Assembly: GCA_045644025.1 (NCBI GenBank)
Contig: JAZRGE010000010.1
Coordinates: 1-5,699, forward strand
Reading direction: 5' to 3'
Source: JAZRGE01 sp045644025
GTDB lineage: Bacteria > Bacillota > Clostridia > Oscillospirales > Acutalibacteraceae
Length of the DNA: 5,699 nucleotides
Shown in pieces: positions 1 through 5,550 of this stretch (position 1 is its first letter; every line of letters begins with the position of its first letter). Position numbers and translations under genes: made by a program. A model generated the notes under the pieces. That model worked only from the letters and a program-made list of their open reading frames with translations. It had not been told where the DNA came from and did not search any database.

Positions 1-429
1 CTTGATAACTGTGGGGATAGGAGCTGTTTCCAAATAAGTCATAGCTGCGGCCAAATCGGAGAAGACTTCGTACTGTGCGGTGGGAATACCATACTTCTTC
101 ATAAGGTTCTTGGAGAAAACCTTACTACCCTCAATAATGGCCGCATTGGCTCTGGGGCCGAAGCAAGGAATACCCTTGGCCTCCAGCGCATCAACAGCGC
201 CCAGCACCAGCGGATCATCGGGAGCAACAACAGCATAATCAATGCCGTTTGCAAGTGCGAAATCCACGATTTTCTCTATATCCTTGGCGCCGATACCCAC
301 GCATGTGGCATCGGCAGCAATGCCGCCGTTGCCCGGCAGGGCGAATATTTCGCTCACGTTCTTATTCTGCTTAATTTTCTTGATGATGGCGTGCTCACGG
401 CCGCCGCCACCTACTACCATTATCTTCAT
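1..429 (-). CDS. purD: Phosphoribosylamine--glycine ligase (GAR synthetase), N-terminal 143 residues, cut by window edge
   Basis: This is the 5' part of purD; the gene runs off the window in frame after codon 143. The enzyme is a cytoplasmic ATP-grasp ligase that joins glycine to 5-phosphoribosylamine to give GAR, the second step of purine synthesis. The translation begins MKIMVVGGGGREHAI, the glycine-rich N-terminal signature of PurD. It continues with ALPGNGG (about residues 33-39), APDDPLVLGAVDALEAKGIP and CFGP (about 70-94), and then EGSKVFSKNLMKKYGIPTA (about 101-119), which leads into the ATP-grasp domain. The ATP-grasp core itself lies outside the window. The start at 429 is preferred over the ATG three codons later because AGGAGG lies 5 nt upstream of it. 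The gene follows the transformylase gene after 22 nt and is probably near the end of the operon, as in the clostridial purECFMNHD order. It would consume the unstable phosphoribosylamine made by the PurF homologue encoded upstream. Identification is firm; full length cannot be judged. Confidence 0.96.
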   Translation of the reverse strand, partial: MKIMVVGGGGREHAIIKKIKQNKNVSEIFALPGNGGIAADATCVGIGAKDIEKIVDFALANGIDYAVVAPDDPLVLGAVDALEAKGIPCFGPRANAAIIEGSKVFSKNLMKKYGIPTAQYEVFSDLAAAMTYLETAPIPTVIK

Positions 430-434
430 GGCAA

Positions 435-440
435 CCTCCT
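435..440 (-). promoter_or_regulatory. Ribosome binding site of purD
   Basis: On the minus strand this reads AGGAGG, a perfect Shine-Dalgarno core, 5 nt before the ATG at 429. It lies in the 22-nt spacer after the stop of the transformylase gene. It fixes the purD start at codon 1 rather than at the in-frame ATG three codons downstream. Confidence 0.8.
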
Positions 441-451
441 GAATTGGGGGA

Positions 452-1636
452 TTAGTGATGGAAAAGACGCATACCGGTGAAGCACATTACCATATCGTAC
501 TTATCGGCACATTCGATCACGGCGTCGTCGCGGATGGAGCCGCCGGGCTCGGCGATATATTTAACACCCGAGCGGAAGGCTCTCTCTATATTATCGCTGA
601 AGGGGAAGAATGCATCGGAGCCCAAAGCAACGCCATCAATAGATGCAAGATACTCCTTGGCTTCGGCATCGGTAAGAGGCTCGGGGCGTGTGGTGAAGTA
701 TTTCTGCCAGTTGCCCTCGGCGCAAACGTCTTCTTCGTTCTTGTTGATATATCCATCGATAACATTATCTCTATCAGGCCTGCCGAGATTCTCCTTAAAG
801 GGCAGGTTGAGCACCTTATCGTGCTGGCGCAGGAACCATGTGTCGGCCTTTGTGCCTGCAAGACGAGTGCAATGGATTCTGGACTGCTGGCCTGCACCCA
901 CACCGATGGCCTGGCCATCAACAGCGTAGCAAACCGAGTTGGACTGAGTGTACTTCAATGTGATAAGAGCAATGATAAGATCTCTTGCAGCAGAATCGGT
1001 GAGATCCTTGTTGGCGGTCACGATATTCTGGAGCAACTCGCGGTTGATCTCGAAGTTGTTTCTGCCCTGCTGGAAGGTGATGCCGTAAACCTGTTTCTGC
1101 TCGATCTCTTCGGGGATGTAATCGGGATCGATCTGCACGATGTTGTAGTTGCCGTTTCTCTTGGATTTAAGGATCTCCAAGGCTTCGGGCTCGTAGCCGG
1201 GAGCAATAACACCATCGGAAACCTCGCGCTTAATGAGCTTGGCGGTGGTAACATCGCAAACATCGGAAAGAGCCACCCAATCTCCGAAGGAGCACATTCT
1301 ATCGGTTCCTCTGGCACGGGCATAAGCACAAGCCAAGGGAGATTCTTCAAGGCCTTCGATATCGTCTACAAAGCAGGCCTTCTTAAGCTTATCGGAAAGA
1401 GGGATACCAACAGCAGCAGAGGTGGGGCTCACGTGCTTAAAAGAGGTAACTGCAGGCAGACCCAGAGCCTCTTTCAGTTCCTTAACAAGTTGCCAGGAAT
1501 TGAAGGCATCCAGGAAATTGATAAATCCGGGGCGACCGCAAAGAATCTGGATGGGCAGGTCGGCGCCGTTGTTCATAAAAATCTTAGCCGGCTTCTGATT
1601 AGGGTTGCAGCCGTACTTCAGTTCAAACTCTTTCAT
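452..1636 (-). CDS. purH: Stand-alone AICAR transformylase (phosphoribosylaminoimidazolecarboxamide formyltransferase), lacking the IMP cyclohydrolase domain
   Basis: The 394-residue product transfers the formyl group of 10-formyltetrahydrofolate to AICAR, giving FAICAR. A normal bifunctional PurH/ATIC has over 500 residues, with an MGS-like cyclohydrolase domain of about 200 residues first. That domain is absent here: the protein starts directly at the LKYGCNPNQKPA segment (residues 6-17), the counterpart of LRYGxNPHQ at the start of the transformylase region. The catalytic Lys-His pair is present as SFKHVSP (K67, H68). Other landmarks are ARARGTDRMCSFGDW (106-120), VIAPGYEPEAL (143-153), LKYTQSNSVCYA (227-238), GAGQQSRIHCTRLAG (247-261), SDAFFPFSDN (340-349) and the C-terminus MRLFHH. 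As I recall the sequences, this matches animal ATIC almost motif for motif and differs from E. coli PurH (KYVKSNAIVYA, GAGQMSRVYSAKIAG). AAGGAG lies 8 nt before the ATG. The missing last step is supplied by the cyclohydrolase gene just upstream. The symbol is used loosely, since only the transformylase half is encoded. Confidence 0.95.
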   Translation of the reverse strand: MKEFELKYGCNPNQKPAKIFMNNGADLPIQILCGRPGFINFLDAFNSWQLVKELKEALGLPAVTSFKHVSPTSAAVGIPLSDKLKKACFVDDIEGLEESPLACAYARARGTDRMCSFGDWVALSDVCDVTTAKLIKREVSDGVIAPGYEPEALEILKSKRNGNYNIVQIDPDYIPEEIEQKQVYGITFQQGRNNFEINRELLQNIVTANKDLTDSAARDLIIALITLKYTQSNSVCYAVDGQAIGVGAGQQSRIHCTRLAGTKADTWFLRQHDKVLNLPFKENLGRPDRDNVIDGYINKNEEDVCAEGNWQKYFTTRPEPLTDAEAKEYLASIDGVALGSDAFFPFSDNIERAFRSGVKYIAEPGGSIRDDAVIECADKYDMVMCFTGMRLFHH

Positions 1637-1644
1637 TTTGGTAT

Positions 1645-1650
1645 CTCCTT
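1645..1650 (-). promoter_or_regulatory. Ribosome binding site of the AICAR transformylase gene
   Basis: The minus strand reads AAGGAG, 8 nt before the ATG at 1636, inside the 22-nt spacer after the cyclohydrolase stop codon. It confirms that the transformylase is translated from its own start. The missing N-terminal domain is therefore not due to a misplaced start codon. Confidence 0.8.
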
Positions 1651-1658
1651 AACTTAAA

Positions 1659-2375
1659 TTATTTGTTCTTATTAATGATGATCTCGGTGGGCTTGCCGCC
1701 ATCAAGAGGAATGCAACGCACAAAAAGGGAAACCTTATTTTCTTCGTTAAGATTATCCCAGCAAAGATCAGCCAGCTCCTTGGCGGTGTTGGGCAGAGCT
1801 ACCTCTTCGGGCTCGCCATAGAAAGAAGGAATGGGGTTGCCATCGCACTTATAGGTGTGGATGAAGTGGCCGATTCCTGCTTTGGGAATGTAGTTATAGA
1901 AATATCTGTTGCAGCATTCGGGATCTCCGTTGCGGCTCTTGAGGATGGAAAGCTTGTAGGTGAAGTTGCCGCTGCCGAAATCATATTCTGTGATACCCGA
2001 GATTCTGGGGGTGTAGTTGGGGCAATCGGGCTCAAATTCGCGGGTGAAAAGAGCCTCCTCAAAGGTGCTGCCCGACATGATAAATTCATAAACGATGTCG
2101 GTCTGATCGCCGTTGGTGGTGATATCGCTATCGCCGATGGCACGATAGGGATTATAGATAATAAGGCTGGGATCGGAAAGCTTGGATTCATCAAAAGCCT
2201 TTGTGCGCATACCGCCGTCGAATGCTTCGAAGATGCGGTTGCGGCTGTTCTCGCTGCGGCCCATGATAAAGTAGGCAATCATAGCGTTTTTGCCATCGGC
2301 CGACTGGCCGATAACAATGCCCCTGCCGGGATAAGAATTTTCCGAAAGAAGATTTTTAAGATCAAACATAGCCAT
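1659..2375 (-). CDS. purO: PurO-type IMP cyclohydrolase, stand-alone
   Basis: The 238-residue product is assigned to the archaeal-type IMP cyclohydrolase family (PurO, PF07826), which closes the ring of FAICAR to IMP. This family has an Ntn-hydrolase-like fold (known from the Methanothermobacter protein) and is unrelated to the MGS-like cyclohydrolase domain of bacterial PurH. Visible landmarks are YPGRGIVIG (15-23), the basic segment MGRSENSRNR (38-47), NPYRAI (75-80), NGDQTDIVYEF (88-98), PNYTPRISG (119-127) and GIGHFIHTY (167-175). NGDQTD and TPRISG resemble the NGxxTD and TPRIAG segments I associate with PurO. No signal peptide or membrane segment is seen. The start at 2375 is chosen because AGGTGA lies 6 nt upstream; an ATG two codons later is possible. 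The gene sits 10 nt after purN and directly before a transformylase that lacks its own cyclohydrolase domain, so context and family agree. The symbol follows the archaeal gene; bacterial copies are often annotated only as IMP cyclohydrolase. Confidence 0.87.
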   Translation of the reverse strand: MAMFDLKNLLSENSYPGRGIVIGQSADGKNAMIAYFIMGRSENSRNRIFEAFDGGMRTKAFDESKLSDPSLIIYNPYRAIGDSDITTNGDQTDIVYEFIMSGSTFEEALFTREFEPDCPNYTPRISGITEYDFGSGNFTYKLSILKSRNGDPECCNRYFYNYIPKAGIGHFIHTYKCDGNPIPSFYGEPEEVALPNTAKELADLCWDNLNEENKVSLFVRCIPLDGGKPTEIIINKNK

Positions 2376-2381
2376 TGCTGT

Positions 2382-2387
2382 TCACCT
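2382..2387 (-). promoter_or_regulatory. Ribosome binding site of the IMP cyclohydrolase gene, overlapping the purN stop
   Basis: The minus strand reads AGGTGA, 6 nt before the ATG at 2375. Its first two bases are the last two of the purN TAG stop codon. Ribosomes finishing purN would therefore arrive on this site, which suggests translational coupling (inference). Confidence 0.6.
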
Positions 2388-2994
2388 ATTCCTTTTCAAC
2401 AATACTGCGGCTTACCTTTTCCACAGCCGCGGGGAGTATTTTCCATTCGGCCTGGCGCATCACACGCTTCTGCAGCTTTTCGGGGGTGTCCCCTTCTCTG
2501 ATGCTCACAGCCTTCTGCATTATTATTTCGCCACCATCAGGTATTTCGTTCACAAAATGAACCGTGGCGCCGGTGACCTTCACACCGTAGGCCAAAGCGG
2601 CTTCGTGCACTCTAAGGCCATAGAATCCCTGGCCGCAAAAGGAAGGGATCAAGGAGGGGTGCACGTTGATTATTTTTTTGGGGTAGCGGGATGTGAACCA
2701 TTCGCTGAGAATAGACATAAAGCCTGCAAGCACGATAATATCGGTCTTGTTCTCTTCAATAATTTCCACCAATCTCTGCTCGAAGGCTTCCTGGCTTCCC
2801 AGTTCCTTCTTGCAGACCACCGCGGATCTGATTCCTGCGTTGGCCGCACGCTCCAGAGCGTAGGCATTGGGGTTGCCCGAAATAACAAGGGTTATCTCGC
2901 CGTTGGCAAGCACTCCGCTCTTCTGCGCATCAATAAGCGCCTGCAGATTAGTGCCGCCTCCCGATACCAAGACTGTTATTCTGGCTTTTCTCAT
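2386..2994 (-). CDS. purN: Phosphoribosylglycinamide formyltransferase (GAR transformylase), folate-dependent
   Basis: The 202-residue cytoplasmic enzyme transfers a formyl group from 10-formyltetrahydrofolate to GAR, giving FGAR. It is a complete PurN of normal length. The N-terminal phosphate-binding segment is VLVSGGGTNLQAL (8-20). The catalytic triad known from E. coli PurN (Asn, His, Asp) is present as N110 and H112 in INVHPSLIPSF and D153 in IPDGG. VLAGFMSILS (88-97) and TGATVHFVNE (141-150) are further family landmarks. The ATG overlaps the purM stop in an ATGA (4 shared bases), and AAAGGTGA inside the end of purM lies 7 nt upstream. Both this enzyme and the AICAR transformylase use 10-formyltetrahydrofolate, so the operon depends on folate for both one-carbon steps; no formate-dependent PurT or PurP is present in the window. 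Confidence 0.97.
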   Translation of the reverse strand: MRKARITVLVSGGGTNLQALIDAQKSGVLANGEITLVISGNPNAYALERAANAGIRSAVVCKKELGSQEAFEQRLVEIIEENKTDIIVLAGFMSILSEWFTSRYPKKIINVHPSLIPSFCGQGFYGLRVHEAALAYGVKVTGATVHFVNEIPDGGEIIMQKAVSIREGDTPEKLQKRVMRQAEWKILPAAVEKVSRSIVEKE

Positions 2995-4034
2995 TCCAGG
3001 ATCACCTTTTCATCGGACTCGATGATCTCACCGATCACGTAGGCATCTTCGCCGTTGGCACGGAGGATTTCCAGAGCCTTATCTACATCCTCGGGTGCCA
3101 CGGTGATGCTCATACCAACACCCATATTAAAGGTGTTGAACATATCTCTTTCGCTGATATTGCCGGTCTTGGCGATCAGATCGAAGATGGGAAGCACCTT
3201 CACGTCGCTGCGCTTGATCTTGGCGCCCAGACCATCGGGAATGCTTCTGGGAATATTCTCATAAAAACCGCCGCCGGTGATGTGGGAGATACCCTTCACC
3301 TTAACCTGCTCCATAAGGGCAAGAACGGGCTTAACGTAGATCCTTGTGGGGGTGAGCAGAGTCTCGCCGATGGATTTACCACCGAGCTCTGCCACAGGAG
3401 ACTTAATATCAGCATTCTCCACGTCGAAGACTTTTCTCACCAGAGAGAAGCCATTGGAATGCACGCCGCTGGAGGGCAGAGCAATCACAATATCGCCGGC
3501 CTTCATTGTCTTGTTATCAATAATATCCTTCTTATCCACAACACCTGTGCAGTAGCCTGCAAGGTCGTATTCATCGATGGGATAGAAGCCGGGCATTTCG
3601 GCAGTTTCTCCGCCGATAAGAGCAGCACCCGACTGCACGCAGCCTTCGCAAACGCCCTTAACAATATCGGCAATCTTTTCGGGGAAATTTTTGCCGCAGG
3701 CAATATAATCGAGGAAAACAAGCGGCTTGGCACCGGCGCAAATGATATCGTTAACGCACATTGCCACGCAGTCGATACCAACGGTATCGTGCTTATCCAT
3801 AATAAATGCTATCTTAAGCTTGGTGCCCACGCCGTCGGTTCCGCTCACAAGCACGGGGCGAGTCATACCCGTAACGTCCAGCTCAAAAAGGCCGCCGAAG
3901 CCGCCCACGTCGGAGCAAACGCCTGCAGTCATAGTCTTGGCTATGTGCTGCTTCATAAGTTCAACTGCTTTGTAGCCGGCTGTGATATCCACACCTGCTG
4001 CTGCATAGGAATCCGATTTAGAAATATTTTTCAT
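2991..4034 (-). CDS. purM: Phosphoribosylformylglycinamidine cyclo-ligase (AIR synthetase)
   Basis: The 347-residue product uses ATP to close the imidazole ring of FGAM, giving AIR. It is a complete PurM of normal length in the PurM/PurL ATP-binding superfamily. Landmarks are SYAAAGVDITAGYKAVELM near the N-terminus (9-27), GTDGVGTKLKIA (65-76), DCVAMCVNDI (88-97), GGETAEMPGFY (141-151), SSGVHSNGFSLVRK (188-201), HITGGGFYENIPR (251-263) and FNMGVGM (302-308). An in-frame ATG at 4079 would add 15 residues inside the end of purF. It is rejected because AAAGGAGT lies 8 nt before the ATG at 4034 and because family members start at the MKNxSxSYxxAGV region. The gene begins 5 nt after the purF stop and ends in an ATGA overlap with purN. 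Nothing unusual is seen in the protein. Confidence 0.97.
   Translation of the reverse strand: MKNISKSDSYAAAGVDITAGYKAVELMKQHIAKTMTAGVCSDVGGFGGLFELDVTGMTRPVLVSGTDGVGTKLKIAFIMDKHDTVGIDCVAMCVNDIICAGAKPLVFLDYIACGKNFPEKIADIVKGVCEGCVQSGAALIGGETAEMPGFYPIDEYDLAGYCTGVVDKKDIIDNKTMKAGDIVIALPSSGVHSNGFSLVRKVFDVENADIKSPVAELGGKSIGETLLTPTRIYVKPVLALMEQVKVKGISHITGGGFYENIPRSIPDGLGAKIKRSDVKVLPIFDLIAKTGNISERDMFNTFNMGVGMSITVAPEDVDKALEILRANGEDAYVIGEIIESDEKVILE
3002..3009 (-). promoter_or_regulatory. Ribosome binding site of purN, inside the purM coding end
   Basis: The minus strand reads AAAGGTGA, 7 nt before the purN ATG at 2994, within the last codons of purM. With the ATGA stop/start overlap this points to termination-reinitiation coupling between purM and purN (inference). 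Confidence 0.6.
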
Positions 4035-4039
4035 TTTTA

Positions 4040-5461
4040 TTACTCCTTTCCGTTCCAACAATATGTGCAAAGCTGACATTCATCAAGGCCGATGGCCTGG
4101 ATCACACCCTCCAGAGTCTGGAACTCAAGGGAGGCGAAATTAAGCTTTTCACAAATTGCCTTGCGCAGATTCTTGCCCCTTTCGGTGGTAGAATCGCAAT
4201 ATTCATCGATATGCTTATTGCCTTCTTCGCCCTCAAGCTCCATAATCACTCGGCGGGCGATAAGGTCCATATCGCTGGTTGCTCTGGTGAAATTCAAATA
4301 TTTGCATCCATACATAATGGGGGGACATGCAGAGCGCATATGCACGCTTTTGGCACCGTTGTTGTAGAGAAAATCTACAGTCTCCTTAAGCTGGGTGCCG
4401 CGCACAATGGAATCATCCACAAAAAGCAGATTTTTATCTCTTATAAGCTCGTGCACGGGGATCTGCTTCATCTTGGCCACTCTGCTTCTTTCGGCCTGGT
4501 GGCTGGGGGTGAAGCTTCTGGCCCAGGTGGGTGTGTATTTAATAAAGGCGCGGGCAAAATGCTTGCCGCTTTGATTGGCATATCCGATGGCGTGAGGTGT
4601 GCCCGAATCGGGAACACCGCCCACGTAATCTATTTCCTGTGCCAAACCCTGCTCTTTATCATTTTGTGCAAGTATGCGGCCGTTTTGATATCGCATCATC
4701 TCCACGTTCACACCTTCATAGGTGGATGTGGGATATCCGTAGTAGCTCCAAAGGAAGGAGCACATCTTCATCTTTTTGCCGGGCGCGGCCAAGGGAATTA
4801 TTTCATCGGCTGTGATCTTCACAATCTCGGCGGGGCCGAGTTCTTTCACCTTTTCGTAGCCCAATTTATCGGCGGCAAAGGATTCAAATGTAACACTGTG
4901 GCCATCTTCGCCCTTACCGATTATCACCGGCAGGCGACCCACCTTATCTCTTGCGGCAATAATGTGACCGTGAGGGGTGAGAATAAGAATATTGGCCGTG
5001 CCGTCAATTACATCCTGAGCAAACTTGATGCCTTCCACAAAACTTTCCTTCTGGCTTATAAGTGCACCCAGAAGCTCGGTGGAATTTACGGCGCCGCCTG
5101 TCATAGCATCGAAATGGCCACCCGCGGAAAGATATTTATCGATAAGCTCGGCAGAATTATTGATAACGCCGATGGTGCAGATAGCATAGGTGCCGATAGC
5201 AGAGCGGATAAGCAAAGGCTGCGGATCGTGATCGCTTATACAGCCGATGGCCGCTGTGCCCTTCATATCATCGAACACGTGCTCAAATTTTGTTCTGAAC
5301 GGAGAGTTCTGAATATTGTGAATCTCTCTCTGCATACCAATCTCACTATCCCACGCAGCAATACCGCCGCGGCGTGTGCCAAGGTGAGAATGATAATCTG
5401 TTCCGAAAAAGACATCCGAAACAGCGTCGCGTTTGCTTACAACGCCAAAGAAACCGCCCAT
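4040..5461 (-). CDS. purF: PurF-family amidophosphoribosyltransferase with a degenerate glutaminase domain (no catalytic Cys)
   Basis: The 473-residue protein has the length and layout of PurF, which makes 5-phosphoribosylamine from PRPP. The C-terminal phosphoribosyltransferase half is well kept: GVPDSGTPHAIGYA (282-295), RSFTPSHQAER (315-325), the PRPP loop LLFVDDSIVRGTQ (345-357) and SACPPIMYG (377-385). The N-terminal Ntn-glutaminase half is not. It begins MGGFFGVVSK where PurF has MCGIxG, so Gly replaces the nucleophilic Cys. Counterparts of the E. coli glutamine-site residues also seem lost: the HVRY region reads GCISD (73-77), HNGN reads about IGVIN (97-101), and TSDSE reads VNSTE (125-129). 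Cysteines matching the Bacillus PurF 4Fe-4S ligands are C234, C386, C465 and C468. The start is secure: AAGGAG lies 7 nt upstream and an in-frame TAA 8 codons upstream rules out a longer form with a Cys. Its place in the operon says it supplies phosphoribosylamine, perhaps from free ammonia or a partner's (inference). Ordinary glutamine-dependent activity is unlikely. Confidence 0.9.
   Translation of the reverse strand: MGGFFGVVSKRDAVSDVFFGTDYHSHLGTRRGGIAAWDSEIGMQREIHNIQNSPFRTKFEHVFDDMKGTAAIGCISDHDPQPLLIRSAIGTYAICTIGVINNSAELIDKYLSAGGHFDAMTGGAVNSTELLGALISQKESFVEGIKFAQDVIDGTANILILTPHGHIIAARDKVGRLPVIIGKGEDGHSVTFESFAADKLGYEKVKELGPAEIVKITADEIIPLAAPGKKMKMCSFLWSYYGYPTSTYEGVNVEMMRYQNGRILAQNDKEQGLAQEIDYVGGVPDSGTPHAIGYANQSGKHFARAFIKYTPTWARSFTPSHQAERSRVAKMKQIPVHELIRDKNLLFVDDSIVRGTQLKETVDFLYNNGAKSVHMRSACPPIMYGCKYLNFTRATSDMDLIARRVIMELEGEEGNKHIDEYCDSTTERGKNLRKAICEKLNFASLEFQTLEGVIQAIGLDECQLCTYCWNGKE
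4042..4049 (-). promoter_or_regulatory. Ribosome binding site of purM, overlapping the purF stop
   Basis: The minus strand reads AAAGGAGT, 8 nt before the ATG at 4034 (measured from the AGGAG core). It spans the last codons and the first base of the TAA of purF. It decides the purM start against the upstream in-frame ATG at 4079 and suggests coupling of purF and purM translation (inference). Confidence 0.75.
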
Positions 5462-5467
5462 ATTTTT

Positions 5468-5475
5468 ACTCCTTT
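5468..5475 (-). promoter_or_regulatory. Ribosome binding site of purF
   Basis: The minus strand reads AAAGGAGT, with 7-8 nt to the ATG at 5461 depending on the core chosen. It matters because it fixes the N-terminus at Met-Gly-Gly and so shows that the missing nucleophilic cysteine is not an artefact of a wrong start. Confidence 0.8.
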
Positions 5476-5500
5476 GGAATTAGCTCTTAAAAACACCGAT

Positions 5501-5528
5501 AGTGTGGTAGGCCAAGGCCTGCCACACT
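5501..5528 (-). terminator. Hairpin between purC and purF: possible leaky terminator, attenuator or RNA processing element
   Basis: On the minus strand the arms are AGTGTGGCAGGCC and GGCCTACCACACT, separated by TT. They can form a stem of about 12 pairs with one C-A mismatch, closed by a CUUG tetraloop. A run of five T follows 7 nt after the stem, which is later and shorter than in a strong intrinsic terminator. Because purF through purD need transcription from upstream, a complete stop is unlikely; partial termination or mRNA stabilisation or processing fits better (inference). Confidence 0.4.
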
Positions 5529-5550
5529 TCGATTAAGTCGTTATTTTTTA

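Larger units (their letters stand above)
5462..5550 (-). other. purC-purF intergenic region, largest gap in the window
   Basis: This 89-nt spacer separates purC from purF. It contains a strong hairpin (5501-5528), a short T run on the minus strand at 5489-5493, and the purF ribosome binding site at 5468-5475. No convincing -10/-35 promoter pair and no conserved purine (guanine) riboswitch core was recognised; at this length a full riboswitch plus expression platform would not fit comfortably. Confidence 0.6.

Noticed and set aside
455..1657. A 400-codon open frame on the plus strand, antisense to the AICAR transformylase gene
   Set aside because: It lies almost exactly opposite a strongly conserved gene, its product resembles no family I know, and it follows from the codon choice of the real gene. 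The reverse gene has clear catalytic motifs and a ribosome binding site.
4035..4079. Longer purM form starting at 4079, adding 15 residues
   Set aside because: It would overlap the conserved C-terminus of purF, lacks a fitting ribosome binding site, and the ATG at 4034 has AAAGGAGT at the right distance and a family-typical N-terminus.
4040..5461. purF as a pseudogene because of the missing catalytic cysteine
   Set aside because: The frame is intact over 473 codons, the PRPP loop and Fe-S cysteines are conserved, the ribosome binding site is strong, and it is tightly coupled to purM. Several glutaminase-site changes are in place without any frame damage, which indicates a functional variant.
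5501..5528. The hairpin as a bidirectional terminator or an insertion-sequence end
   Set aside because: No convergent gene exists on the plus strand, no transposase or target-site duplication is present, and the repeat occurs only once.
4211..5536. A 441-codon open frame on the plus strand, antisense to purF and reaching into the purC-purF spacer
   Set aside because: It mirrors the purF coding strand, shows no recognisable domain, and its composition (many His, Cys, Ala, Gly) is typical of an antisense reading of a real gene.
5462..5550. A purine riboswitch or a PurR-box promoter before purF
   Set aside because: The spacer is only 89 nt, no three-way-junction core of the guanine/adenine class was recognised, and no -35/-10 pair or paired PurBox-like elements were seen. 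Only the simple hairpin is supported.
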